NCBI GenBank assembly: GCA_961205875.1
Contig: OY540815.1
Coordinates: 10,478,001-10,542,000 of the forward strand
Source: Sialis fuliginosa
Lineage: Eukaryota > Arthropoda > Insecta > Megaloptera > Sialidae
Length of the DNA stretch: 64,000 nucleotides
Reading direction: 5' to 3'
Part shown: one piece after another, positions 10,448 to 22,940 of the stretch
Layout: each line of letters starts with the position of its first letter
Numbering within the stretch: the first letter of the stretch is position 1
The notes under the pieces: generated by a model
Databases searched by the model: none
Told to the model about the DNA's origin: nothing
The model's input: the letters and a program-made list of their open reading frames with translations, nothing else
Position numbers and translations under genes: made by a program

Positions 10448-11165
10448 ATATATTATTTTACACAAATAACTATTTAATTAGATACAAGAATATAAAATAC
10501 ATGAAAAATAATTATTTTTCTATATATACCTATGCATTGTTGAAAATATTATGAGAAACGAAAGAAAACGTAGTTCACTCAACTACGCGACAGAGTTAAA
10601 TGCGGTAAATGGAATAGCATTGTTCCGTCAACTACGCGACATCGTTGTAAAAAATTCATTTAGTCAACCACATATGTAGTTGAAGTAAATAATGTACATT
10701 TATTATTAAATATTGGCCAACTACATGGCATAGTTGACTCCATTTTATTTTTTTAACAGTGCAGGTACCTAAGGTGTTTATTTTTCTTCATTGTTTTTAA
10801 ACTTGTTACAGATTTTTTTTAAAGTAAAGATATTTGCACGATTTTTTAAATGATAGATAAAATATATAATGCATTTTTACATTGTCATGAAGATTCGCTC
10901 GTAAGTAGAATATCGCCATCGTTTTTGAGTTTTTTTATTTATTTTTTCCCTGATAATGAAAAACAATTAGCTATTCATTTAATCTATTTTGATTCGAGAA
11001 ACAATTCTTATAAAATCTTATTTATTCCACTATATTTTACAAAATATAGTTATTGACATATCAGTTTTATGACTTTTAACTTTGTGTTTTCAATTGAAAG
11101 TTACAGTAAAGTCAATACGAAAATATTGTTACTGCTAGTCAGGGGTATTTTAGTATTCAAATATG
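10448..11165. other. AT-rich stretch, no gene seen
   Basis: AT-rich DNA. The phrase CAACTACGCGACA recurs loosely around 10579-10645, with CAACTACATGGCATAG near 10718, so a faint short repeat may be present. No gene is supported. Confidence 0.45.
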
Positions 11166-11168
11166 CAA

Positions 11169-11217
11169 TTTGAAATGTTACTTTGCACAAAGACGCTGCA
11201 CAAAGTAACATTTCAAA
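11169..11217. repeat. Inverted repeat TTTGAAATGTTACTTTG
   Basis: Perfect 17-bp arms at 11169-11185 and 11201-11217 flank a 15-bp spacer, directly beside the TIR element that starts at 11223. The adjacency may mean a separate small foldback or an earlier insertion footprint. Confidence 0.8.
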
Positions 11218-11222
11218 CTATA

Positions 11223-11801
11223 CAGGGTGCGCGCGAAATCTTGGTATATTCATATTCCTCCGACATGATGATTGCTCTCAGAATTTAATACTTGAAGAGC
11301 AACAGAACAAAACCGGATAGATCCATTTTTGTAAATTTTACAGGAGAGATCAAAATGTAACTACCCTATTTTCATGTACTTTTTAAAACTTTTGAGTATG
11401 GATGTACTAGGTACAGTAGAGATTTCTTCATATCCAAATTTTGAACTAGCGTCTTTGCACAAGTTGGCAGATGGATAACTTTAATAAAATTAGTTATATC
11501 AATTCGAGTCATTATATATATATTTTTATAAATTGTTATTTATAAGAGATGACAAATATTTAATTTATTAAGTTATTATTGAGGGAGTTTTTTTTATTGT
11601 ACAAAAGTAGAGATATTCCTTATGTTCCTTCAATTGATCGAGAATAATGGCTTTATGAGCTCACTCGGTATCTATTCTTTGCATATAAGTATTTCGTTCT
11701 TCTTGATAATTTAAGCAGAAGAGTAGTTGGTGGAAAAATTAATAAGAAGCACATGAAATAAGGAGATTCAAAGTTATTGCCAATTTTTCGCGCGCACCCT
11801 G
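11223..11801. mobile_element. TA-flanked TIR element, CAGGGTGCGCGCG ends
   Basis: The termini CAGGGTGCGCGCGAAA are perfect inverted copies, with similarity continuing to TTGG at about 22 bp. TA (or TATA) lies on both sides, consistent with a Tc1/mariner/IS630-type non-autonomous element. The 579-bp interior has no convincing transposase. The CpG-rich GCGCGCG core of the ends is striking in such AT-rich DNA. Confidence 0.82.
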
Positions 11802-13590
11802 TATATTTGAATTTGAGAGCTGAACGAATTGCATACTACAATAACTTATAGCGATAGACGTCAATTATTAAACTCCGTGTCACAGATTTTGTTTTAATTT
11901 GATGATAGACAAGTGTTATGTTAGCAGACAACGGACAGACTTCTGTTATATTTTTGTGGATAACAAAATGAAACAATGCGCATGGGTATATGTGTGTGTG
12001 TGTGTATGTGTATGTAAGAAGCGCCTGTCATAGCACAAGAACAACACGGGATAACGACTAGCATTTAACGTTGTTGAATCGGAAATACAAACAATGTTTG
12101 TCTCCTGCAGGGATTTCACACTTACGACAATTCCTTTTTTATACGAAAAGAAAGCCAAACTCAGAACAAAAATGTGCCGGGGATTGTTTTTGCTCTACAT
12201 CTAAACCATTGCGCGTATCTGCAGCTTGTGAATAAAAATACACAATGAAATTTAGAAATGAGATTGTAACAGCAAGAGTTGGAGCGAATAATTCCAATGA
12301 CATGTATGTAAATTTCAAACACATTGTTAAATGGAAATTCAATATTCATTCTCGAATCAACTGTATCTCAATTTGTTTACCAACATACATAAAAAGGACG
12401 TTTTCGTCCGTCATTATAATTATTATTATCGCATTAAGGTGTGCACTAATCAGTAGTTAAAAAGGTGAAACATTATTAAATCCATAGTACAATGCTCGTC
12501 AAATATATTAAATTGAAACCCATTTATTTACAAGTAACTCGTTATGTTTATCAATAGAAGTGGTAAATTAAAAAGTAAGTAATCTCTTTTTGACGTTAAT
12601 CGCAATAGCTTTGTCTTTGTTGTAACCTCAATGTAAATATATCCATCTGTCTCACTTTTGGGACTGAAATAGTTCAAAAGATTCTTTTGTGTATGGAATA
12701 AGAATCAGATAATAGATTGAAGACTTAATGGATTCTTTTGTACGATGTTCGAAACATTTTTATAATATAAGCATTTCTGAAGACGTATTTTTTATATAAA
12801 AAATATTATGAATATTATTTCATTTATTGGTTTTCCGATCCAATTGAAATTTTAAATTCATTGTGTATATAAAAAATTATTTGTAATAAATAGCAAAAAT
12901 GTGCTTTCAAAGCTTCATAAAAAATTACTAGATTTCATTTCAAAATATTATCATTTCATTGAAAATAAAAATATCCTTCATACCTATTTAATAAGATTTT
13001 ATATGAAATAATATAATATTATATTTTAAACAGTCATCTATTCACGTGAGAATTCAATTATAAAACATTTTTATTACATGCTACAAAAACGCGTACATAT
13101 TTATTACATATAATATTTTACAGCCGTTATTTATTGCATATATAAAACCTCATTCTCGAATGTTATTAAATTCGACATAAAAGAATAGTTTTGCTATTGT
13201 GACCACATTTCATAGTTAATTAGTCATATATATAATGTCACACAGGCAAAGAAAATGGTTCGAATATGAGCAAGAGAACTAGACATTTTTATAATACATA
13301 ACTACAATAAATTTAACTCAATTGTATGCTACATTTCATTTGAGAAATAAAATTTAGTTAGATATGGGATACAAATCATTATATTTCCGGGTAATTATGT
13401 TTTCGGTTTCATTTCGTCTACGAAACTGAGACGGAACTGGTTTAAAATTTGACTGGGTAAGATCAAGATGAGACTTAACTAAATCTAGTCTCGTTTTATG
13501 TTATAAACTTATTATTTTTTAAATAAATGGAGATCATAAAAAACATCAGTTTATATAGCGCAGAATAAGATACAAATACAATCAAAGCTG
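11802..13590. other. AT-rich stretch with GT microsatellite
   Basis: Contains (TG)n with interruptions near 11991-12016 and several overlapping short frames at 11946-12460, none with a recognisable domain. The remainder is AT-rich without supported features. Confidence 0.55.
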
Positions 13591-13700
13591 CAACAAGTAC
13601 TCCTCAATGAATGTATTTGAAGTAAAGTACTTCAAGTAGCAAAAAGTACTTGAAAATATTGAAGTTTAACCATTTCAAGTACTTTTCGAATATTTATTAT
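13591..13700. repeat. AAGTACTT-rich segment
   Basis: AAGTACTT-type palindromic words recur (AAAGTACTTCAAGTAG, AAAAGTACTTGAAA, TCAAGTACTTTTCG). Such words occur in the subterminal regions of some insect hAT elements, but no termini or target duplications were found, so only a local repeat is claimed. Confidence 0.3.
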
Positions 13701-13959
13701 TGCAATTGTTAAAATATGAAACAATGAAAATATATATTATACCTTATAAGATCATAACTATAGTTAATAATAATTTATATTTATAAATTACCATGAAAAT
13801 AAACAACAATATATATTATTAGTTAGAGTTATTTAGTATTTAGTTTAGTGTCAGCTGTTAAATATTAAAATATGTAGTAAAGCACTTTTACTTGACAGTT
13901 CTGAATACAACGAAAATAATAAGTAAAAGGACACATTGAAAATTTTAATAAATAAACCG

Positions 13960-14410
13960 CACATTTTCGTCAGTTCGTGTTCGACGAATTAACATAAGCC
14001 CCGTAACTGCATCTCTTTGGAAGCGGGCCATATTTCATTTGAGACGTAGGAGTGAAATCATTAAGCAGTTTATACGGTGTGAAATAAAGGCAGGTAGACG
14101 AACAGACGGTGCTTTTTGTATAGCGCATTTCAAATTGCTTAATCAATCAATCTACTTCACCCACCAACAGAGAAATGAGTAACGAAAACGTTTCTAATAT
14201 CCTTCTCCATTCGCGTGCATTGTTCAAAAGCACAACGAAATCCAAACAATAGTCCGTTATTATTGTCGCGAGTCAAATGTACTGCCAGACTTACGGACGT
14301 CTGATGAAATTATTAATCATCGTCTTGTTCATCTTGAACACGGTAAATTGGATCACGCAGGTCACTGTATTGTCACTGAGGGTCATTGCGACCCCGAAAT
14401 AAATCTTACT
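13960..14410. other. High-complexity patch, possible conserved non-coding DNA
   Basis: About 450 bp with near-balanced composition, no repeat partner in the window and no long frame, bounded by AT-rich DNA. This profile fits a unique, possibly constrained non-coding block in a gene desert. No promoter or exon structure is evident. Constraint is inferred only from composition and uniqueness. Confidence 0.25.
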
Positions 14411-14649
14411 CGAAAGAATAGACGCTCTTTATTATGCGGTCATATTATTTATTATCGGTGGAACAAGTTGATGAAATCAGATTTTCAGACAATAAAGGGA
14501 AATAATCATTTTACTTGAAATAAAGTTTTCATGATTAATCTGCTTCCATTTTTATGCCCTAGTAGTTTCAATAGTAACTAATAAATATGTACCTTATATT
14601 TTACTTCGCTACAGTTTTCGCATGTATTTATTATAACTAGTGTCGCCTA

Positions 14650-14666
14650 TGGTCGAAATTCGACCA
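14650..14666. repeat. Palindrome TGGTCGAAATTCGACCA
   Basis: A perfect 17-nt palindrome (8+1+8) after ACTAGTGTCGCCTA. The arrangement recalls the CACTAGA-plus-hairpin at 6989-7022, although the sequences differ. It may be a transposon terminus, but no partner end was found. Confidence 0.5.
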
Positions 14667-14682
14667 ATATTTTACCAAGCTT

Positions 14683-15100
14683 AACGACAACATACACACA
14701 TGATTTTTTTTGTGTACATCTATGGCACTAAATACAAAAAAAGGTATGGCAATTTTCGATGTTCATCTATTAATATATAGATCGCTCAAAACAACAATAG
14801 ATAACACAAATATATATTTCCATTTACTTTTAGACAAAAAAAAATGAATAAACGTTTGACAGAAACCTAAAACGATATATTTTGTCGCTTGATGGCGCTA
14901 GGAAATTAACAGCGAGGGGAAATACTGTTTGTATGTTAACTTTATTTTACTTGCCCTAACGGCAACGTACACACATGATTATTTTTTATGCACATCTATG
15001 GCACAGTATCTTTCGAATGATATAAGTTTCATTCACCTTTTATAATAAATACTAAAAAAACGTACGACAATTTTCGATGTTCACGTATTAATATATAGAT
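14683..15100 (+). repeat. Two direct copies of a ~100-140 bp unit
   Basis: Units 14683-14782 and 14958-15100 share AACG.CAAC.TACACACATG, CACATCTATGGCAC, CAATTTTCGATGTTCA and TATTAATATATAGAT in order. The second has about 40 bp extra (AGTATCTTTCGAATGATATA and following) that the first lacks. The spacer contains CTTGATGGCGCTAGG. This is a local duplication or two tandem insertions of an unclassified repeat. Confidence 0.8.
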
Positions 15101-16030
15101 TAGTTTTTGCAACAATTCGTTTTTTATATTTTTTTAGTTTTAAACTCTAATTCTTCACAGTATTATTATATAAAGAAATTTAATCCCGCCCAAATCCAAG
15201 CAATTTTTTTTATAGGGTATCGTGTTGTCCATTAATTTGATTGTAGAACGTAAGCTGCTGAAATCCATATAAAACTGAATACAGCTTGAGAATACTTTGT
15301 AGAAAGATTTTATTTTGCAAGAAAATTCTTTATAATACAGAGTATAATACAAACAAAAAGTACGAAATATGTAACGTTGTCGAGGCAGCATTTAAGAATT
15401 TTGTATATTATATATAAACTGCAGTGCATTCAATAAAGTTTTAAAGATATACAATTATCTATTATTTTAACTTCAGTGTATATAAATGTTTATATAATTA
15501 AAACTTCTAACGAGCTCTTAGCAACTTTTACTGGTTTTGTGTGGACTTTATAAACTCATTGTTAGGTATTTGCTTTTGTTTCCTTTTTATTAATTATTAG
15601 AATTCGCATTGACTCACCATTAAATAGTTCTATAGTTTTAATTATCCCGAGAAATTCGAGGCGTTTGCTGTTTTCATTGTTTAAATACTTTTAGAAAAAA
15701 GATTTTAGGCCTTTAGATCAATATTTTTAAAGTAAGTTTTTCTTTCTTAAATGGGCATCATAAAAAAATACCTTTTTAAATCTCTACACCAAAATTAAAA
15801 TTTGAAAACCACAACTAATATTTATTTACATCTATTTACAAATATAATCTCTACATGTAAATATTTGAAGTCTCCAACATCTTTTGGTAAGCCTAAGGTG
15901 TTCCTATATATCATACGAACACATATTTGGTATTAGAACAGTTGTGAAGTATTCAACAATTAAAATGATTTAGTATTAAATAAAATCACAAGTCAGCCAT
16001 AAAAAGAACATAATGTATATTAATAACTTG
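15101..16030. other. AT-rich stretch, no gene seen
   Basis: AT-rich DNA. A minus frame of 78 codons (15155-15391) has no recognisable domain. No repeats or RNA genes are supported. Confidence 0.55.
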
Positions 16031-16037
16031 ACGCTAC

Positions 16038-16076
16038 ATGTGTGTGTGTGTATGTGTGTGTGCGTGTGGGTGTGTA
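16038..16076. repeat. GT-rich microsatellite
   Basis: Imperfect (TG)n with TATG, TGCG and TGGG interruptions. Confidence 0.85.
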
Positions 16077-16528
16077 GGCGTAGGTAGTGTAGGTATTAAT
16101 GGAGATGCCGTTTGAAACATTTACAAATGATCGCCATATATACATAGAACGTTCGGACGCTGTTACACTTGTTCACATATATCACGTTTCAGTTAGGTTG
16201 TCATGTGTGTTTATGTGTTTTATTTTGTTCAACTCTTTTTACAGGTGTGTTTTCAGAGGGGCTTTAACCAAGATGAAAAAGCAATCCATACGAATATATA
16301 ATTCTATAGACCCTGTCTGTAGAATGTAAATATTTGGGATTTTTTGAGTCTATAGGTAGGTACTATGGGTTTCAGAAGTCGTCTGCTACCCTAAAAGTCA
16401 GAATCGCTTACAACAGATTCCGAATATATTAAGACAAACATCATCGGTTATCTTTTTCTAGGGCGGAGCTTATATAGTCATGTACATCATTTCAAATAAA
16501 AACACAAATAGGTACATAGGTACTTTCT

Positions 16529-17147
16529 CCGGCCAGGTTATAGGCTATATTTTGTTACGTTAGGTTAGGTTAGTAAATCAAGTCGGAAAAAATTTAGCCG
16601 TCGGCGCGCTATTTTACATTACACTGCCTAAACCGATCAATAATGAACAAAATAATGTATTAAAGAATTGTGTAAAATCAAAAGATGTACAATAAAGTCA
16701 GCGACAACATATGTCTAACTTTTATATTTAAGCCACAATGACTGATTTTATGTTACAAAGAAAATTAAAAATATTTGAGTTTTGTTTACGTGGACTTATG
16801 ACCTGCAAAACATTAATCCTTATTGGAATAAATGATTTCATCGTCATAAGTACTTAATGTAAATATAATTTTCCCTTTACAGCATCCAGTTTGGTCTTAT
16901 AGTTTAGAAAATATCGTGAAATATAAATACGGGAACATATTGTTCGCGCGATGGGAACCCGTGTCGCGGCGTGCAGTAAGGAGGGAGCGTGCCGAGTAGA
17001 CGCAGGGCAGAGGGAATGATCACAGGTCGGTATTCTTTTGATTGTCAATTGTTTATTTTGTTATCAATAATTAACTTTTAAATTTAAATAGAACAAAAAT
17101 TATTTTTACTTTTTGTTCTGATTCGTTTTTGTTAGGTAGGTAATTTA
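16529..17147 (+). repeat. Large inverted dispersed repeat, arm A
   Basis: This segment matches 22941-23474 in reverse complement over nearly its full length. Shared stretches include GTTTACGTGGACTTATGACC, GTCATAAGTACTTAATGTA, CATCCAGTTTGGTCTT and AGTAAATCAAGTCGGAAAAA. The GC-rich part near 16940-17020 is arm-specific. A TTAGG-type run (16560-16573) sits where arm B has unrelated bases. No termini or coding domain are recognised; class unknown. Confidence 0.75.
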
Positions 17148-17890
17148 AGTGTTGTTTGGTTTTTATTACAATAATAACTAATCGTGTTTGTACCTAATTC
17201 AACTATATTTTTTTTAAAGTATTTATTTTAGTATATTATAAAAAAAGGTATTGATTGATATAATTATTTACGCATATTCGCAACAAATTCTCTCAGTATG
17301 ATAAATACATATTTATTACACACAAATATATTCAATTTATTTTTGTATAATATATACTTTTTGCTGAATGTATTAATATTTTCATGAAAATGAAATGTAT
17401 GTATGTACAAATATAACCCCACACGAAAAATGTATACACATATAAGTATGTATGAATATTTATTTCCTTTCATGTGGAAATCCCTTATTGTCATAAGTGC
17501 ATGGAAACATTTGTGGTTTTATTGATATAAATATTTTTTTCCCGTAGGAAAAAAAATCTTATTGTATGATACACATAGATAACAGATTCAATAAATATGC
17601 TGTATTTCAAATAATCTTTAATGGACATAATATTAGGAATTTTAAATATTATATTTATGTTTTTTTTATTATTAAAGGTATTTTAATTTAACTATATATT
17701 AAGGGGTGATAACTTAATTGTGAAAATGACACTTCACTTTAACACTACTTAAAAAGTCAAAACTTTTTTTATTTATATCAAATATATACAGGTGATCATG
17801 GGAACCGAGTGCTCATTGCTTACTTTGTTATGTTATTGAAACTAGAAGATTAGTTATTGAGCAAAATATTGTTTTTAATATAGCAGCCTG
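17148..17890. other. AT-rich stretch, no gene seen
   Basis: AT-rich DNA with poly-A/T runs. A 76-codon minus frame (17264-17494) is Tyr/Phe/Ile-rich and shows no domain. Confidence 0.55.
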
Positions 17891-18153
17891 CTACACACAA
17901 AAAAAAATGTAGTATTGGTCGAGCATAGTCGAAACCCAAATTTTTGGAATTTTGGGCATACCAGTTTTATTTTATTTGAGCTTGAATTTTGGGTCTAGCT
18001 AACTTGGAAAAATTCAACCTAAACCCAAAATTCAAACTCATATAAAAAAAAACTGGTGAGCAGAAAATTCAAAAAATTCGGATTTCAACGATGCTCGACC
18101 AATATACTACAATACCTTAGGTTATTTTTTTGGCTTCGGACTTTTTTGTGTAG
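17891..18153. mobile_element. Foldback/hairpin MITE
   Basis: The outer ends CTACACACAAAA and TTTTTTGTGTAG are inverted. Inside, arms of about 85 nt beginning ATTGGTCGAGCAT pair with CGATGCTCGACCAAT near 18090-18105. The sequence AATTTTGGGT and its complement recur along the arms. The transcript of either strand would fold into a long hairpin. The target duplication is unclear (possibly CTG). No coding capacity. Confidence 0.75.
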
Positions 18154-20095
18154 CTGTGTAATGAATTGTTTTACCCAGGACTATTTTCTTTAAATATACA
18201 ATTATGATACATGTATGGTGTAATAACTAGCACCAAAAAGTAATATATTTAAGAAAAATCACCTGTATAATACAATTAAAAAAAATCTAAATCGTGTGTA
18301 TTTGTATGTATATGTTATTTTAAGATAACGGTGAATCCTGATTATATTTAAACAATATATTGTTATTTTTTGTCTAATAATAAATAATAATGAAGCAATA
18401 AATAATAATTTAACAATATTACGATGATCAAGAACTTAATTCATATTTGAATACACATACACAATAGAGATTATTACGGTATAAAAAACTGCTAATTCAT
18501 ATTCAATTGACATATTTATTGCATGCACAAATATTTTTAATAGCTTATTTTTTCGTTCCTTTTCGATGCCATATTATATTCAAACTTGATTTATAAGCGG
18601 GTTCGTAGTTTGAGCAACTTTTTCATTATATTGCCTCTAGACTTGACTCCATTAGCCAGCTGCCATGTTGCTGTCCGCCATTTTCTTTTGTTATAATTGA
18701 CATATTTTTATTATTGTTGTAAATTGAAATATAATATCATATATCTTTATATTATACCATAGGTACTTACATAATTTTACAGTGTTCCTAGTTATATATT
18801 AAATAAATATTTAATATTTAAAAAAATGATATTTGCAAAATATTATATGAATACAAAAAAATACAACTGAGACTCAACTACTATCGTGGTGAATACGTGG
18901 AATAAAAAATATAACATTGGTTAACTTATTTTTCATTTTGAACCAACATCGTAAATAATTAGATGTATTGGTGAAATGAGTACAATATGTACACTATAAC
19001 ATGAGAAATGTGAAACTATATATATAAGCCTATTTAGTTTTTAGATATAATTTAATCCACCTATCTAGTCGTTTCATGACGAATATTGATGACGTCTGTC
19101 TCTCTTTATTAAGCAGTTAGAACGATACGAGTAGTAGATATAATCCTCTAAATATGAGTGCAGTATTATGGGTAAAATAACAATAAATCTTTTATATATA
19201 ATTAATACAAACAGAATTAAATTAATTGAAATAGACAAAGAGGTAACAACTTTCTTACAACCATTGTTCAAGTGGAATGTATCCAAAATGGCGGTTCATT
19301 ATAACTACATCTTCATATTATCTAAACGCTCATTACGTCAATTATTGGCCCGTGCATTTATAAATATGTATGAAGTACAGACACTCACACAACACCTCCG
19401 ACATGTATAGTTAAAATAATTATGTTAATTTGTACGACTACAGGGTATATATTTTTAATTTAGATAAACTAACAAGCGTCACATAGAAACACGTAAGTAT
19501 ACGGATGTCTGTTTTGAAGTTAATAAAACATATTATCTATTTGTTCTATTTAGATTTATGTAAACACTGGATTTTTATATTGAAAAATCAAAATATGATA
19601 GAATTGATTATTCTACATATTTACATACTTTACTTGCATTAACTTATTTATTTAAATTACTGTATGTTTTACATCAAATGCTCCTATTATTTACCTTTGG
19701 ATCTATTTGAGATAGATGTATAAATCGATATAACTAAAATGTAGGTTTCGATATGAAAACTAAATGTCGACCTTGCAGATAATACATCAAAAATACGAGC
19801 GTAGAAAAGTGAAGTATATAGAATTTAGAATCATATATTCCATGAATGATTCATATAACTATCTAAAATGGAATTGAAGATATATCAACAAAAGGCATTT
19901 AGCATACTATATTTAGTGCAAAAACATTGCACCAAGTATATAAATATTATGTATAATAATGTTAAAAACTATATTTTCTATGACTATTAATATTTTTTAC
20001 TCGAATGTTATATATTTTCGATTATTTTTATACTTATAAGATACGTTCTAGATAGCGATTTATGGATACATAAAAAGCCATTTAGTAGTACCTGT
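18154..20095. other. AT-rich stretch, no gene seen
   Basis: AT-rich DNA with overlapping short frames on both strands near 19074-19410 (70 and 80 codons), neither recognisable. No terminal repeats were found. Confidence 0.55.
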
Positions 20096-20101
20096 TACTT
20101 A

Positions 20102-20397
20102 TGCTCGGTATTATAATGAATTTACTTGAGTGCAAATTCAAATTAGCTCTCAGCTAACGCTATAGATATAGCCAATATAATAACTACATTATTATATATT
20201 TATTACCACTGCTTTAAAATATCGAGTAATTTCACAACAATAATGAATTTAATTACTTTTAGATTTTAACACAGTTTGGAGCAAAACAGTAACAGTGTTA
20301 TGAGTCTTATTTCTTTCCTTGTTTAATATTAGTACATTAAAGTACATTCATCATGCATATCAAATCAAATAACTAAAACTATTGTTCATAATACCGA
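20102..20397. mobile_element. Decayed MITE with TGCTCGGTATTAT end
   Basis: The left end TGCTCGGTATTAT and right end ATAATACCGAC are inverted. The interior (TGAGTGCAAATTCAAATTAGCT, and TTTATTACCACTGC) matches the 27535-27821 element in reverse orientation. The terminus is close to TGTCCGGTATTAT of the TTAA element at 8580. Flanks no longer show a clean TTAA, so it is probably old. Confidence 0.65.
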
Positions 20398-21240
20398 CTG
20401 ATTAATATTCTAGACATAAGTACAGCTGAAAATATTAAAAATAAATAATTCAATAGACACATATGCACATAATAATTTCCATTATTACTTTTTATTATTA
20501 TCATATTCAATTAATGAAAAAGACAAAAGGTGATTCAATGCCACGGTACAGCCGCTTTGGTCACACGCAAAAGATGTTCTGTACATGTATTTCAAATTAT
20601 ATGTTATTACAACAATAAAACAATGCATAATAGCACTTTGTGAATAATTGTTTTGAATGTTTTATAAGTGAGAGGTGTATTATTATTATACACATGAATA
20701 GCTTTTGTGAAAAAATATTTATTTATATATCATTTCTATTTTTGTGTAATTATGTCTGTCATTATTTAAACAAAATGTTTTAGTTACTGCATTAGTTCCA
20801 GGCCAATTGACTGAATATTTAATAAATATTTAAACTTTTCACTGTTTGTACTGCTTTTATGTTTTAACATTTCGGTAATAAAGCATCAAAACTGAAAATC
20901 AAAACAAAATAAATGCCAGGGGTAAACTAAAATTTCTGTGTACGATTAATTTATAATTATCAAAATCAATATTATAGTTTCACTGGAAATATGGAAAGAG
21001 CAATATTATTATAAAATAAAATAGTTTACATAGTCATTAAAATCCATTATTTTTTACTGGGCCAACAAAAAAAAATGTATTTATTTGGTTATCTGGTACT
21101 TACAATACTTATAATACAAAATGCGCAATATAAAACGAATAAAAAACTTTTTTTCAAAAAATGTCTCTTACAATTAGCAGGTATATTGTCAGAATTTGTA
21201 ATGTTATAACATACCTATTTTATGTAATGGTAATTAAAAC
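20398..21240. other. AT-rich stretch, no gene seen
   Basis: AT-rich DNA with a small more complex island near 20530-20590. No supported gene or repeat. Confidence 0.5.
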
Positions 21241-21727
21241 CAGGGGTGTGATGCTAAACATTTAAAAACCGGATCGCTATATACTTAAAAAAACTTGCCT
21301 TACACATAATTTTTAATGCCCTGTTGCATAGCAACCGAATATGTACTAATAAAATATACAAACAGTACATACTTTAACTCACATTGCCTACCGCTGATCA
21401 AATCATATAAAACATGAGACTTGCACATCTGCAATGGCCGGGGATATAATGAACAAGCACCGAAAATAGTTTTAAAAATAGATCGAATGCACTTTTAAGC
21501 TTTTTTATTCTTAAATTTTTACGAACTCAAAAAAACGATTGGCAAAATTGAGGAAAAGAGCAAATCACAGTATGTAGTACAACTGAAACCAACAGAAATC
21601 GCACGGAAACATAAAATGGTCTGAACATTTTATAACTTTTAATAATTTACAACCAGCTCGCCGATTTTCAAAAATCTTAACAACCGGCTCGCGCAAGCCG
21701 GTGCGAGTCGACTCCAATACATCCCTG
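21241..21727. mobile_element. hAT-like non-autonomous element
   Basis: The ends CAGGGGTGTGATG and (complement) CAGGGATGTATTG match over CAGGGRTGT. The flanks ATTAAAAC (21233-21240) and GTTAAAAC (21728-21735) form an 8-bp duplication with one mismatch. The right subterminal part is GC-rich, with CCGGCTCGCGCAAGCCGGTG forming a small hairpin and CAGCTCGCCG nearby. No transposase frame is present. Confidence 0.82.
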
Positions 21728-21735
21728 GTTAAAAC

Positions 21736-22380
21736 AAAGACGCAATTTATTTAAAACAACTTTGCGTACCTGGTATTATTTTATCTCTTTAAATAAAATA
21801 CAAAAATCAACAATAATCTACATTATGTTAACATTCCTTCCTGTGTAGTTTTTATTTAAATTAAGATATCAAACACAACTACAAATCTTTATGTTGTACA
21901 TTTTAATGCAATATAGTAGAGTTTTCTACTAAGAATACGAAATGGAACATTCTTTAAAAGCACGCTCTCTTCAAAGAATAACTCATGCATATTCAAATCT
22001 ATATTGAAAATGTATGCACAGTATGAAAAACTGATGCGCAAGACGAGCGCCAAGGTTTTTAATAATCACAAAGTTATGGTGTTTGTTGCTGCTTTTTATT
22101 AACAATATTTTACATTTAATATCTTTTGAAAGATTTATTATGATTATAATGCCTTTTTCAATTTTATCTTTTAAGATTGTTTTTACACTATGCATTAAAA
22201 TATTTTAGTAGAGTAAACCATCAATAAAAGTTTTGTTTTAAGTATCAGGTGTTTCATACGTATCTGAATCTATTTACGAAACGTTGAAAGATTGTTCTGA
22301 AGGCAATGCAATTAATCTCACAAAAATGATGTTTTTATAACATTACAGTTTATGTCTGAATAAATATAAATATAATTTTA
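21736..22380. other. AT-rich stretch, no gene seen
   Basis: AT-rich DNA. The 70-codon minus frame 21983-22195 is Ile/Lys-rich without a domain. Confidence 0.5.
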
Positions 22381-22391
22381 CCTTTTGAATA

Positions 22392-22573
22392 TAAGGTGTT
22401 TTGACATTATATTTTGGTGCGTGTGTGTGAAATACACTTATAGTAACCAATCAGAATTAGATTTTATAGCCACCATCTTTTATTTTAAATTAATCTAATT
22501 CTGATAGATTATTAAGCGGATAATTACGCCCATTTCACACACACACACCAACGTGCTATGTCAAAACACCTTA
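22392..22573. mobile_element. TA-flanked palindromic MITE
   Basis: The inverted ends TAAGGTGTTTTGACAT extend to about 42 bp through GGTGYGTGTGTGTGAAAT, flanked by TA on both sides (22390-22391 and 22574-22575). AATCAGAATTAGATT and its complement continue the pairing inward, so most of the 182 bp folds on itself. This fits a Tc1/mariner-type MITE. Confidence 0.85.
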
Positions 22574-22842
22574 TACACAGGTTCTTTTTTTTAGAACATT
22601 TAATTTTCTATAAAAAAAATTGGTATAACTTTTGTGGTCAAATATTACCTCACCCTTACTACTTCGATCACGTATTTTATTATATTGACGTATTAAATGT
22701 CATTTAAACATATGAATTAAATAAATAAATAATTTAATACATCTACGAATATATTAATCAAGCACGTATTAATTACGAAAAATTTCAAATTAATATTTTC
22801 TAATAAAATTGTAAAAAATTAAAATAGTTACGTAGTTCTAAA

Positions 22843-22903
22843 AACTTAATCGGTATTTATTAAAATTCTTCGATATTAAATTACCTTTGGTGAATTTAGC
22901 ACG
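22843..22903 (-). repeat. Repeat B fragment, minus strand
   Basis: On the minus strand this reads CGTGCTAAATTCACCAAAGG and then an AAATACCGATTAAG block. This corresponds to the 5' part of the repeat copies at 5494 and 58626. Only about 60 bp are recognisable. Confidence 0.6.
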
Positions 22904-22940
22904 CAAAAGCACTGTGGACTACGGAATTATTGTTTAGAAT

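Noticed and set aside
16560..16573. Telomeric TTAGG repeat
   Set aside because: Fewer than three units, inside a dispersed repeat; not a telomere or clear interstitial telomere array.
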